This document shows, in pieces, positions 17,397 through 25,554 of a stretch of 64,000 bases of DNA; the stretch's first letter is position 1, and each line of letters opens with the position of its first letter. Source of the DNA: Streptomyces ferrugineus (GTDB taxonomy: Bacteria; Actinomycetota; Actinomycetes; Streptomycetales; Streptomycetaceae); NCBI RefSeq assembly GCF_015160855.1, contig NZ_CP063373.1, forward strand, positions 1,922,001-1,986,000. The letters are read 5' to 3'. Below the pieces are notes generated by a model. The model was given only the letters and a program-made list of their open reading frames with translations. It was not told the origin of the DNA and did no database searches. The translations under genes were made by a program, and so were the position numbers.

Positions 17397-18059
17397 ATGG
17401 CCATCATTCACCGCACCACACTCAAGCCGACCAAGCTGGAACTGCTCACCTCGTGGCTGCCCACCCGCCCCTGGTACGCCGGTGGCGGTGAACCCCGCCT
17501 GGAGAAGTCCGGCGGCTTCCGGCTGGACGACCCCGAGGGCGAGGTCGGGATCGAGTTCATGGTGACCACGGATGTGTCGGGCCCCGAGCCGGTCAGCTAT
17601 TTCGTCCCGCTCACCTATCGCGGCGCCCCGCTCGACGGCGCGGAGCACGCCCTCGTCGGGACCGCGGAGCACGGGGTGCTGGGCCCTCGCTGGGCCTACG
17701 ACGGCTGCCACGACCCGGTGCTGGTCGCCCAGTTGTGGGCCCTGGTCGAGGGGAGGGCCCGGGCCCAGGCGCAGAGCCTCACCGACACCGAGGACCGCGA
17801 GGTCACCCGCTCCTGCACCGGCCCGGGACTCACGGCGACGGAGGACAGGGCCCTCGTCGCGGACGACGCCGAGGGCACCCGGCTGACCGCCACGGACGGC
17901 ACGACCCTCCGGCTGCACCGGGCCCTGCGCCCCGCCCCGCAGGCCACGGCGCTGCTCCCCGAGGGAGCCACCGGCCATATCGGCGGCGCCTGGCAACTGC
18001 CGGACGGCCCCCGCGTCCACGGGCTGTTCGCCGCCCTGTACGCCGGCGGGCGCGACTAG
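17397..18059 (+). CDS. Maltokinase N-terminal cap-like domain protein
   Basis: 220 residues from ATG 17397 (MAIIHRTTLKPTKLELL). The first 120 residues match the cap domain seen at the N-terminus of maltokinases (WLPTRPWYAGG, FMVTTD, YFVPLTYRGAPL). No kinase domain follows, so it is a free-standing cap protein, a type common in Streptomyces with unknown role. An ATG at 17337 in frame is less likely because that region is the divergent promoter. It diverges from the RNA methyltransferase. Confidence 0.8.
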   Translation: MAIIHRTTLKPTKLELLTSWLPTRPWYAGGGEPRLEKSGGFRLDDPEGEVGIEFMVTTDVSGPEPVSYFVPLTYRGAPLDGAEHALVGTAEHGVLGPRWAYDGCHDPVLVAQLWALVEGRARAQAQSLTDTEDREVTRSCTGPGLTATEDRALVADDAEGTRLTATDGTTLRLHRALRPAPQATALLPEGATGHIGGAWQLPDGPRVHGLFAALYAGGRD

Positions 18060-18400
18060 GCGGTACCGGGGGCAGAAGCCGGCGACGGGATCGCCGAAGA
18101 GCTCCCTGTCCGGGGCCGTTCCCGCCCAGTCCGGGGCCGGTGGGCCGGAGGATGTGGCGGCCCTCGACGCGGATGCCGGCCCTTCGGCCGTGACCTCGAT
18201 GTGGGGCACCGCGATCCAGACCCCTTCGTTCAGCTCCGGCCGCATGGTGGCGCCGAGACGCACACGGGCGCCACGTCTCCGACCCAGGAGTCGTCGCTCG
18301 TGTGCGGCAGCCGCCGCGCGGCGCACCAGGCGAGGCCGGCGCGGACAAGTATGGAATAACAGATATTGAAATCTGTCATTCGTTAGGGCATGGTGGAGGC
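18060..18400. other. Intergenic stretch, no gene called
   Basis: 340 bp between the cap-domain gene and the aldo/keto reductase. Frames are open on the minus strand but show no family signature and no ribosome site. The last 60 bp are AT-rich and contain the dyad ACAGAT-N6-ATCTGT (18359-18376), a likely operator or promoter for the reductase. Confidence 0.5.
18359..18376. promoter_or_regulatory. Dyad upstream of aldo/keto reductase
   Basis: ACAGAT (18359-18364) and ATCTGT (18371-18376) form an inverted repeat with a 6-bp spacer in an AT-rich segment 25 bp before the reductase start. The TetR encoded just downstream of the reductase is the obvious candidate ligand, but this is untested. Confidence 0.45.
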
Positions 18401-19408
18401 ATGACGATGCGAACCCGCACCCTCGGAACCACCGGCCCCCACGTCTCCGCCCTCGGTCTCGGCTGCATGGGCATGTCCGCGCTGTACGGCGTCGCGGACC
18501 GGGCCGAGTCGATCGCCACCCTGCACGCCGCCCTCGACGCGGGCGTGACCCTGCTCGACACCGGCGACTTCTACGGCATGGGCCACAACGAGATGCTGAT
18601 CGGCGAGGCCCTGCGCGCCGCCCCCACCGAGCTGCGCGAGAACGCCCTGGTCAGCGTGAAGTTCGGTGCGCTGCGGGGCCCGGACGGCGGCTGGTCCGGA
18701 AGCGACGGCCGCCCGGCCGCCGTGAAGAACTTCGCCGCCTACTCCCTCCAGCGCCTCGGCGTAGACCACATCGACGTCTACCGGCTCGCCCGGCTCGACC
18801 CCGACGTACCGATCGAGGAGACGGTCGGCGCGATCTCGGAACTGATCGAGAAGGGATACGTCCGCCACATCGGCCTCAGTGAGGTCGGCGCCGAGACCAT
18901 CCGCCGGGCCGCCGCCACCGCTCCCATCGCCGACCTGCAGATCGAGTACTCCCTGATCTCCCGCGGCATCGAGGAGTCGGTCCTGCCGACCACCCGTGAG
19001 CTGGGCATCTCCATCACCGCCTACGGCGTGCTCTCCCGCGGTCTGATCTCCGGCCACTTCACCCGCGACCGGCAGCTCGCCGCCGACGACTTCCGGGCGA
19101 TCTCACCGCGCTTCCAGGGCGAGAACCTCCGGCACAACCTGGACCTCGTCGAGGCACTGCGGAAGATCGCCGAGCGGAAGGGCGTCTCCGTCGCCCAGAT
19201 CGCCATCGCCTGGGTGCTCTCCCGGGGCGAGGACATCGTGCCGCTCGTCGGCGCCCGCACCCGCGAGCGGCTCACCGAGTCGCTGGGCGCGCTGGACGTC
19301 ACACTGGACGCGGCCGACCTCGCGGCGATCGAGGAGGCGGTGCCGGCGGACGCGGCCGCGGGCGACCGCTACCCGGCCGCACAGATGTCCCACCTCGGCA
19401 GCAGGTAG
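18401..19408 (+). CDS. Aldo/keto reductase
   Basis: 335 residues. AKR tetrad residues are readable: Asp53 and Tyr58 (LLDTGDFYG) and Lys87 (SVKFGA). The block VPIEETVGAISELIEKGYVRHIGLSE and the C-terminal cofactor loop VPLVGARTRERL are typical of NADPH-dependent members acting on aldehydes or ketones. GGAGG is only one base from ATG 18401 but seven from the in-frame ATG 18407, which may be the true start. It precedes a TetR gene on the same strand. Confidence 0.9.
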   Translation: MTMRTRTLGTTGPHVSALGLGCMGMSALYGVADRAESIATLHAALDAGVTLLDTGDFYGMGHNEMLIGEALRAAPTELRENALVSVKFGALRGPDGGWSGSDGRPAAVKNFAAYSLQRLGVDHIDVYRLARLDPDVPIEETVGAISELIEKGYVRHIGLSEVGAETIRRAAATAPIADLQIEYSLISRGIEESVLPTTRELGISITAYGVLSRGLISGHFTRDRQLAADDFRAISPRFQGENLRHNLDLVEALRKIAERKGVSVAQIAIAWVLSRGEDIVPLVGARTRERLTESLGALDVTLDAADLAAIEEAVPADAAAGDRYPAAQMSHLGSR

Positions 19409-19437
19409 CGGCCGGGCCGCCAGGTACCGTCTGACCC

Positions 19438-20031
19438 ATGGCACCGACCCCCGAGACCCTGACCGCCGAGCGCATCCTCGAAGCCACCGAGGAGGTGCTG
19501 CGCCGGCACGGCCCGGCCAAGGCCACCGTGGTCGACGTGGCCCGGGTGCTCGGCGTCAGCCACGGCAGCGTCTACCGGCACTTCCGGACGAAGGCGGCGC
19601 TGCGGGAGGCGGTGACGAAGCGGTGGCTGGACCGCAGCTCCGCGGCCCTCTCCGGGATCGCCGCCGCCGAGGACCGCGATCCACAGGCCCGGCTGCGCGA
19701 CTGGCTCACGGCCCTGTTCGAGGCCAAGCGGCACAAGGCGGGCGACGACCCCGAGCTGTTCGCGACGTACACGGTGCTGACCGGCGAGAGCGGCACCGTG
19801 GTCGGCGAACACATCGCCGACCTGACCGCGCAGCTCACCCGGATCGTCCAGGCCGGCGTCGACGCCGGCACCTTCCGCGCCGAGGACCCGGCGACCACCG
19901 CCCGCGCCCTCTTCCAGGCCACGGGCCGCTTCCACGACCCCGGCTACGCGCAGGAGTGGAAACGGCCCGGGGTGGAGGAGGAGTTCGAGGCCGTGGTGGA
20001 GTTGCTGATGCGGGGTCTGCGGGCGGACTAG
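19438..20031 (+). CDS. TetR-family regulator
   Basis: 197 residues. The N-terminal HTH (about residues 10-56) includes VVDVARVLGVSHGSVYRHFRTKAAL, followed by a helical ligand-binding domain ending FEAVVELLMRGLRAD. It lies 29 bp after the aldo/keto reductase, so it probably regulates that gene from the same transcript. Ligand unknown. Confidence 0.92.
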   Translation: MAPTPETLTAERILEATEEVLRRHGPAKATVVDVARVLGVSHGSVYRHFRTKAALREAVTKRWLDRSSAALSGIAAAEDRDPQARLRDWLTALFEAKRHKAGDDPELFATYTVLTGESGTVVGEHIADLTAQLTRIVQAGVDAGTFRAEDPATTARALFQATGRFHDPGYAQEWKRPGVEEEFEAVVELLMRGLRAD

Positions 20032-20087
20032 CCGTCACCAGGCTCCTGCGTACCGACCGCCGGTGCGCCCCCGTGTCTCAGCCCCGA

Positions 20088-20312
20088 CTACGGGTTGCCC
20101 GCCTCCGCCCCCTCCGTCGGGTCCACCGTCGCCTGGTGCGCCTCCGCCAGATGTTCCTCCGCCTTCAGCCACGGCAGGAACTGCGCGCTCTTGCGCCAGC
20201 CGCAGGTGTCGCATCTGATCGTGCGCTGCGCCCCTTTGCGCTGCACCCGCACGACGTGCTCCCGGCCGTGTTGGTCCCAGCGGCTCACCTTGCTCGTGTT
20301 GATCTCCAGCAT
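20088..20312 (-). CDS. Small zinc-ribbon-like protein, 74 aa
   Basis: ATG 20312 with GGAGG four bases upstream. The product (MLEINTSKVSRWDQHGRE...) has one CDTCGW pair, a WLKAEEHL helix and EAHQA, suggesting a C2H2-like zinc site from CxxC plus the two His near the end. Streptomycete small proteins of this kind are common and uncharacterised. It converges with the TetR gene. Confidence 0.75.
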   Translation of the reverse strand: MLEINTSKVSRWDQHGREHVVRVQRKGAQRTIRCDTCGWRKSAQFLPWLKAEEHLAEAHQATVDPTEGAEAGNP

Positions 20313-20437
20313 GACGCCTCCAGCGTCCGAGGACATCGAGTCCGTTTGCGCAGCAAGGAGTGTGCAGCAAGACCAACATCAACAGGGGGTGCGGCCCCGT
20401 GAGTTGACCAACCTGTGGCCACACCCTCACAAGTCGC

Positions 20438-21865
20438 TCAGCCGACGGTCCGCGGCAGCCGCAGGCTGAGCAGCCCTGTCAGCGCCACACCGGCCAGCTG
20501 GACCAACAGTGTTGTGACCAGGGCGTCCCGCATGCCCGCCCCCGGGACCAGGGAGAGGAACAGCGTGCCCAGGGTCGCCACACCCAGCGCCAGCGCCGAC
20601 TGCTGGGTCGTGATCATCACCCCGCTGCCCACCCCCGCCCGCGCCGGCGGCACCTCGGACAGCACGATCCGGAAGATGACGGGCAGTTGCAGGGCCTGGC
20701 CCGCGCCGGCGATCGCCGCGCCGGGGAGCAGTTCGAGCAGACCGAGATCCGGCCAGGAGCGCCAGGCGGTCAAGGCGATCACGCCCACGCCCACCGCCTG
20801 GATCGCCGCACCGGCGGTCACGACGCGGGTGCCATGGCGAGCCACCAGCCGCGGACCGGCCAGCGAGACGAAGAAGAACGCCACCGCCATCGGCACCAGC
20901 GCCAGCCCCGCCCCGACCGGACCGAGCCCCGCCCCCTGCTGCAACGCCACCGCGATCACGAACATGAAACCGCTGAAGCCGATCGAGAACGGCACGATCA
21001 TCACCAGACCCCGCCGCAGCGACACCAGCTCGAACAGGCTCGGCGGCACCAGCGGCGTACGGCCCGCGCGGTCCGCCCTGCGCTCCACCGCGTAGAACGC
21101 CGCCGCCACGAACGGGAACGCCGCCAGCGACAGCCACGTCCACAGCGGCCACCCCGCCGCCCGGCCCTCGGTGAGCGGGGCCAGCAGCGTCAGCAGGGCG
21201 GCGGCCAGCAGGACCGTGCCGGGGCCGTCGACCGGTTCCGGGTGCTGGGAGCGGGTCTCCGGGACGGCGCGGGCGGCCAGGAAGAGGCCGACGAGGACGA
21301 CGGGCACGTTCACCAGGAACACCGAGCGCCAGCCGGTGCCCCAGATGTCGGCCGCGACCAGGACGCCGCCGAGGATCTGCCCGGCCACCATCGACAGGCC
21401 GGCCGTGGCGCCGTACAGCCCCATCGCCTTCGCCCGCCGCTGACCGGCCGTCGCCGCCTGAATGGTCGCGAGCACCTGCGGCAGCATCGCCGCCGACGCC
21501 GCGCCCTGCGCGACCCGCGCCGCGACGAGCGTCCACGCGCTGGGCGCGAGCCCGCACGCCAGCGAGGTCAGTCCGAACGCCGCCATGCCGCCCAGGAAGA
21601 GCCGCCGTCGGCCGAACAGGTCCCCGAGCCGTCCGCCGAGGACCAGCAGCACGGCGTACGCCAGCCCATAGCCCGCGACGACCAGTTCGAGCACGGACTC
21701 GCTCGCCGCGAGGTCGTGGCCGATGGTGGGCAGGGCCACGTTGACGATGAAGAAGTCGATGAGCGGAAGTGCCGCCGCGAGCAGCACCGTGAACAGTCCG
21801 AGGCCGCCCAGCGAGGGTGCCGCCGCGTCGGTCCGGACCTTGTGCGCAGTGATGGTTTCGGTCAC
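20438..21865 (-). CDS. MFS drug exporter, DHA2 type (14 segments)
   Basis: 475 residues from GTG 21865; a longer frame reaches into the divergent promoter. Motif A is GGRLGDLFGRRRLFLGG and motif C-like is GATAGLSMVAGQILGGVL, with about 14 membrane segments. These proton antiporters export drugs or metabolites. It is divergent from an XRE-type regulator and shares with it a promoter with two dyads, so that regulator probably controls it. Confidence 0.88.
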   Translation of the reverse strand: MTETITAHKVRTDAAAPSLGGLGLFTVLLAAALPLIDFFIVNVALPTIGHDLAASESVLELVVAGYGLAYAVLLVLGGRLGDLFGRRRLFLGGMAAFGLTSLACGLAPSAWTLVAARVAQGAASAAMLPQVLATIQAATAGQRRAKAMGLYGATAGLSMVAGQILGGVLVAADIWGTGWRSVFLVNVPVVLVGLFLAARAVPETRSQHPEPVDGPGTVLLAAALLTLLAPLTEGRAAGWPLWTWLSLAAFPFVAAAFYAVERRADRAGRTPLVPPSLFELVSLRRGLVMIVPFSIGFSGFMFVIAVALQQGAGLGPVGAGLALVPMAVAFFFVSLAGPRLVARHGTRVVTAGAAIQAVGVGVIALTAWRSWPDLGLLELLPGAAIAGAGQALQLPVIFRIVLSEVPPARAGVGSGVMITTQQSALALGVATLGTLFLSLVPGAGMRDALVTTLLVQLAGVALTGLLSLRLPRTVG

Positions 21866-21896
21866 GGTTACGAGCCTGCGAGCCCCGCCAGGGTGG

Positions 21897-21942
21897 TACC
21901 AGAGTGTTCTTATCCTGGTAGCGGAACCACCTGGAAACAGGT
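21897..21942. promoter_or_regulatory. Double dyad in the MFS/XRE divergent promoter
   Basis: TACCAG (21897-21902) and CTGGTA (21915-21920) form one inverted repeat with a 12-bp spacer. ACCTG (21929-21933) and CAGGT (21938-21942) form a second with a GAAA spacer, flanked by GGAAC and TTCC. They lie between the start codons of two divergent genes and fit binding of the XRE regulator. Confidence 0.5.
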
Positions 21943-21966
21943 TCCGGACGACGGCAGGCTGGAGGA

Positions 21967-22860
21967 ATGACCACCATGGCCGAGGACACGGCGACACAGA
22001 CCCCCCGCTCCACGGCGGCGTCGGCGATCCGCCGCCACGAACTCGCCGCCTTCCTGCGCCACCGCCGCGAACACCTCACCCCCGAGCAGGTCGGCCTGCC
22101 CCGCGGCCGCCGGCGCCGCACACCCGGCCTGCGCCGCGAGGAGGTCGCCCAGCTCTCGGCGGTCGGCGTCACCTGGTACACCTGGCTCGAGCAGGCCCGC
22201 GACATCCAGGTCTCCGTGCAGGTCCTCGACGCCCTCGCCCGCACCCTGATGCTCGACCCCAGCGAGCGCTCCCACCTCTTCCAGCTGGCCGGCGCCGTGG
22301 ACCCGACCCCGGCGACGACCTGCCCGTCGGTGACCCCGGTGATGCGGGCCGTACTGGAGCAACTGGAGCCGTACCCGGCCTGTCTGCAGAACAGCAGGTA
22401 CGACATCCTCGCCCACAACCGCACCTACGGCCTGCTCCTGTGCGACCTGGAGACGGTGCCGCCCGAGGACCGCAACTGCATGATCCTCTCCTACACCAAC
22501 CAGGAGTGGCAGTCCTCGATCGTGCACCTCGGCGAGACCCAGCGCCTCATGGCCGCCCGCTTCCGCGCCGCGATGGCCGGCCATCTCGGAGAGCCCGCCT
22601 GGAAGATGCTCCTCAAGCGCCTGCGCACCGAGTCCCACGAGTTCCGCGAGGCATGGGACCGCCACGAGGTGGTGGCCCACCGCAGCAAGCGGAAGGAATT
22701 CATCAACCGGCACGTGGGACGGCTGGTGCTCGACCACACGGACCTGTGGCTGAGCCCGGAGTCGGGGCCGAGGATGGTGACGTATGTGCCGGCGGACGGG
22801 GAGTCGGGAGAGCGCCTCAAGAGGCTGCACGAGATATCGCTGGCGAGGGCAACCCCCTGA
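21967..22860 (+). CDS. Helix-turn-helix regulator with MmyB-like ligand domain
   Basis: 297 residues, ATG with GGAGGA directly upstream. The XRE-type HTH is marked by GLRREEVAQLSAVGVTWYTWLEQ (about 56-78), and the C-terminal part is the PAS-like MmyB domain (ILAHNRTY near residue 140, W and LDHTDLWLSPE near the end). This class usually represses a neighbouring gene and responds to a fatty-acid-like or unknown ligand. It diverges from the MFS exporter and is the likely regulator of it. Confidence 0.92.
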   Translation: MTTMAEDTATQTPRSTAASAIRRHELAAFLRHRREHLTPEQVGLPRGRRRRTPGLRREEVAQLSAVGVTWYTWLEQARDIQVSVQVLDALARTLMLDPSERSHLFQLAGAVDPTPATTCPSVTPVMRAVLEQLEPYPACLQNSRYDILAHNRTYGLLLCDLETVPPEDRNCMILSYTNQEWQSSIVHLGETQRLMAARFRAAMAGHLGEPAWKMLLKRLRTESHEFREAWDRHEVVAHRSKRKEFINRHVGRLVLDHTDLWLSPESGPRMVTYVPADGESGERLKRLHEISLARATP

Positions 22861-22900
22861 GGGGCGCGGGGAACTGCGCGATCAACCCCCACCGGCCGGC
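22858..22900. repeat. Dispersed Streptomyces intergenic repeat (GGGGCGCGGGGAACTGCGCG type)
   Basis: The stop of the XRE gene runs into GGGGCGCGGGGAACTGCGCG, followed by a C-rich run. I know this motif as a dispersed element found after stop codons throughout Streptomyces genomes. It contains a GCGC-based dyad and may act in transcript ending. Only one copy was noticed here. Confidence 0.5.
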
Positions 22901-22910
22901 AGCCGCCAGA

Positions 22911-24311
22911 CTACGCGACAACCCGAGACGCCTCGCGAACCTCCGCCGACTCCAGCCTCTCAGCCGTACGTTCAGCAGTGCGCCGTGCCCACGGACCGCT
23001 GGTCACCACACCCACCACGAGCACCATGAGCGCACACCCGGTGATGATCCAATAGCCCACCCCCGCAGCCAACACCGCACCGACCACCGCAACACCCAGG
23101 GTCTGCCCCAACTGACGGCTGGTGGAGGCGACGGCGGCCGCGACACCGGCCTGCGCACGCGGCATCCCGGACACCGCCGTATTCGTGATCGGCGCGTTGA
23201 CGAACCCGAACCCCACGCCGAACAGCGCGTACCCGATGATCAGCGTGACGTTCGACGTCTCGGCGTCGAAGAGCGCGAACAGGGCCGCGCTGGCCGTCAT
23301 CGCCGTGCCCGCGACCAGCAACGGCAGCCGCGGCCCCCGGCTGCCGACCAGCCGCCCGGACAACGGCGCGCACAGGAGGGTCGGCGCCGCCATCGGCAGC
23401 ATCCACAGGCCCGCGTGCAGCGCGTCCAGCCCGCGCACGTTCTGCAGATACAGCGTCGACAGGAACAGGAACCCGCCCAGCCCCGCGAACGCCCCGATCG
23501 CGATCACCGTCGCCCCGCTGAACGGCGCCGACCGGAAGAACCGCAGGTCGATCAGGGGCTCGGCACGGCGTGGCTCGTACCAGAGGAGGCCCAGCAGGGC
23601 AGCCGGCGCGAGCGCGGCGAACGGCAGCACCGACGCGAACCCGGCGTTCGGCGCCTCGATGATCGCGTACGTCAATGAGCCGAACAGCGCGATCACCAGG
23701 AGCTGGCCGACCGGGTCGAGGCGGCGGGCCTTGGGGGCGCGGGACTCGGGGACGAAGCGCAGGGTGAGCAGAAGGGCGGCCAGGCCCACCGGCAGATTGA
23801 CCCAGAAGATCGCGCGCCAGCCCACCGAGTCCACGAGCAGGCCCCCGATCATCGGCCCCGCGGCCATCGAGATGCCGACGACCCCGCCCCAGACGCCTAT
23901 CGCCCGCGCCCGCTCGCGCGGGTCCGTGAAGGTGTTGGTGATGATCGACATCGCGACCGGGTTGAGCATCGAGCCGCCCACCGCCTGCACCATCCGGAAG
24001 ACGATCAGCGATTCGAGACTCGGTGCGGCGGAGCACAGGGCCGAGCCGATGGTGAACAGGACCAGGCCGGTCATGAAGACGCGTTTGCGGCCGATCCGGT
24101 CGGCGGTGGAGCCGGCCAGCATCAGCAGGGAGGCCAGGACGAGGGTGTACGCGTCGATCGTCCACTGCAGGCCCGAGGTACTGGCGCCGAGGTCGCGCTG
24201 CATGGCGGGCAGGGAGACATTGAGAGCCGTGGTGTCGAGGCTCACGATCAGCAGGCTCATACAGCAGATCGCGAGGACCAGCACCCGGCGACGTGCGCTG
24301 AGCTCGGGCAT
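22911..24311 (-). CDS. MFS drug exporter, DHA2 type
   Basis: 466 residues with about 14 membrane segments. Motif D1 is LDTTALNVSLPAMQRDL, motif A is AGSTADRIGRKRVFMTGL, and motif C is GVVGISMAAGPMIGGLLVD. It is a second exporter separate from the one at 20438, in the same orientation. The upstream 60 bp are AT-rich with TAGT-N7-ACTA (24319-24333), a possible operator. A regulator for it is not apparent nearby. Confidence 0.9.
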   Translation of the reverse strand: MPELSARRRVLVLAICCMSLLIVSLDTTALNVSLPAMQRDLGASTSGLQWTIDAYTLVLASLLMLAGSTADRIGRKRVFMTGLVLFTIGSALCSAAPSLESLIVFRMVQAVGGSMLNPVAMSIITNTFTDPRERARAIGVWGGVVGISMAAGPMIGGLLVDSVGWRAIFWVNLPVGLAALLLTLRFVPESRAPKARRLDPVGQLLVIALFGSLTYAIIEAPNAGFASVLPFAALAPAALLGLLWYEPRRAEPLIDLRFFRSAPFSGATVIAIGAFAGLGGFLFLSTLYLQNVRGLDALHAGLWMLPMAAPTLLCAPLSGRLVGSRGPRLPLLVAGTAMTASAALFALFDAETSNVTLIIGYALFGVGFGFVNAPITNTAVSGMPRAQAGVAAAVASTSRQLGQTLGVAVVGAVLAAGVGYWIITGCALMVLVVGVVTSGPWARRTAERTAERLESAEVREASRVVA

Positions 24312-24375
24312 CCTTGAATAGTACGCCTAACTAATGAATTTCGCCGCACCCTGTTCAGTGCGTGAGAATGGGGGA

Positions 24376-25554
24376 ATGCCCATGACCGTCCCGCCCGTCG
24401 CCGAGCCCCTGCGGATCGGCCCGCACCCCGTCCGGCCGCCCGTCGTCCTGGCCCCCATGGCCGGGATCACCAACGCGCCCTTCCGCACCCTGTGCCGGGA
24501 GTTCAGCGGCGGCAAGGGGCTGTTCGTCAGCGAGATGATCACGACCCGGGCGCTGGTCGAGCGCAACGAGAAGACCATGCAGCTCATCCACTTCGACGCG
24601 ACGGAGAAGCCGCGCTCGATCCAGCTGTACGGCGTCGACCCGGCCACCGTAGGCAAGGCCGTCCGCATGATCGCGGAGGAGGGGCTGGCCGATCACATCG
24701 ACCTGAACTTCGGGTGCCCGGTGCCGAAGGTGACCCGCAAGGGCGGCGGCTCCGCGCTGCCGTACAAGCGGAATCTGCTGCGGGCGATCCTGCGGGAGGC
24801 CGTGAGCGGGGCGGGCGATCTGCCGGTCACGATGAAGATGCGCAAGGGCATCGACGACGATCACATCACCTACCTCGACGCCGGGCGGATCGCCGTCGAG
24901 GAGGGCGTGACGGCCATCGCGCTGCACGGCCGTACCGCCGCCCAGCACTACGGGGGCACGGCCGACTGGGACGCCATCGCGCGGCTGAAGGAGCACGTGC
25001 CGGAGATCCCCGTGCTCGGCAACGGCGACATCTGGTCGGCCGAGGACGCGGTGCGGATGGTGCGGGAGACCGGGTGCGACGGGGTCGTCGTCGGGCGGGG
25101 GTGCCTGGGGCGGCCGTGGCTGTTCTCGGATCTGGTCGCGGCCTTCGAGGGGCGGGATCAGGCCCGTGCCGGAGGCACTGATGGATGCGGCGCGCGGCCT
25201 GCCCTGCGCGAGGTCGCCGACGTCATGGTGCGCCACGCGACCCTGCTCGGCGAGTGGATCGGGGACGAGGCGCGCGGTGTCATCGACTTCCGCAAGCATG
25301 TCGCCTGGTATCTGAAGGGCTTCGCGGTCGGGTCCGAGATGCGCAAGCGGCTCGCCGTCACCTCCTCGCTGGCCGAACTCCGGTCCGGGCTGGACGAGCT
25401 GGACCTGGACCAGCCGTGGCCCGCCGGCGCCGGCGGGCCCCGCGGCCGTACGTCCGGCAACAACCGGGTGGTGCTGCCGGACGGCTGGCTGAAGGACCCG
25501 TACGACTGCGCGGGCGTGAGCGAGGACGCGGAGCTGGACACCTCCGGCGGCTGA
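24376..25554 (+). CDS. dusB: tRNA-dihydrouridine synthase
   Basis: 392 residues from ATG 24376; an ATG at 24382 has better spacing from GGGGGA and may be the true start. FMN TIM-barrel landmarks are VLAPMAGITNAPFRTLC, the catalytic Cys114 in NFGCPVPKVTRKGGG, MKMRKG, ALHGRTAAQHY and GNGDIWS. It reduces specific uridines of tRNA. An insert of about 20 residues (ARAGGTDGCGARPA) precedes the C-terminal helical domain. Its stop abuts the stop of the converging sulfatase-like gene. Confidence 0.95.
   Translation: MPMTVPPVAEPLRIGPHPVRPPVVLAPMAGITNAPFRTLCREFSGGKGLFVSEMITTRALVERNEKTMQLIHFDATEKPRSIQLYGVDPATVGKAVRMIAEEGLADHIDLNFGCPVPKVTRKGGGSALPYKRNLLRAILREAVSGAGDLPVTMKMRKGIDDDHITYLDAGRIAVEEGVTAIALHGRTAAQHYGGTADWDAIARLKEHVPEIPVLGNGDIWSAEDAVRMVRETGCDGVVVGRGCLGRPWLFSDLVAAFEGRDQARAGGTDGCGARPALREVADVMVRHATLLGEWIGDEARGVIDFRKHVAWYLKGFAVGSEMRKRLAVTSSLAELRSGLDELDLDQPWPAGAGGPRGRTSGNNRVVLPDGWLKDPYDCAGVSEDAELDTSGG

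Noticed and set aside
17208..18326. Long N-terminal extension of the RNA methyltransferase frame
   Set aside because: It runs antisense to the maltokinase-cap-like gene; ATG 17207 has a ribosome site and a normal domain start.
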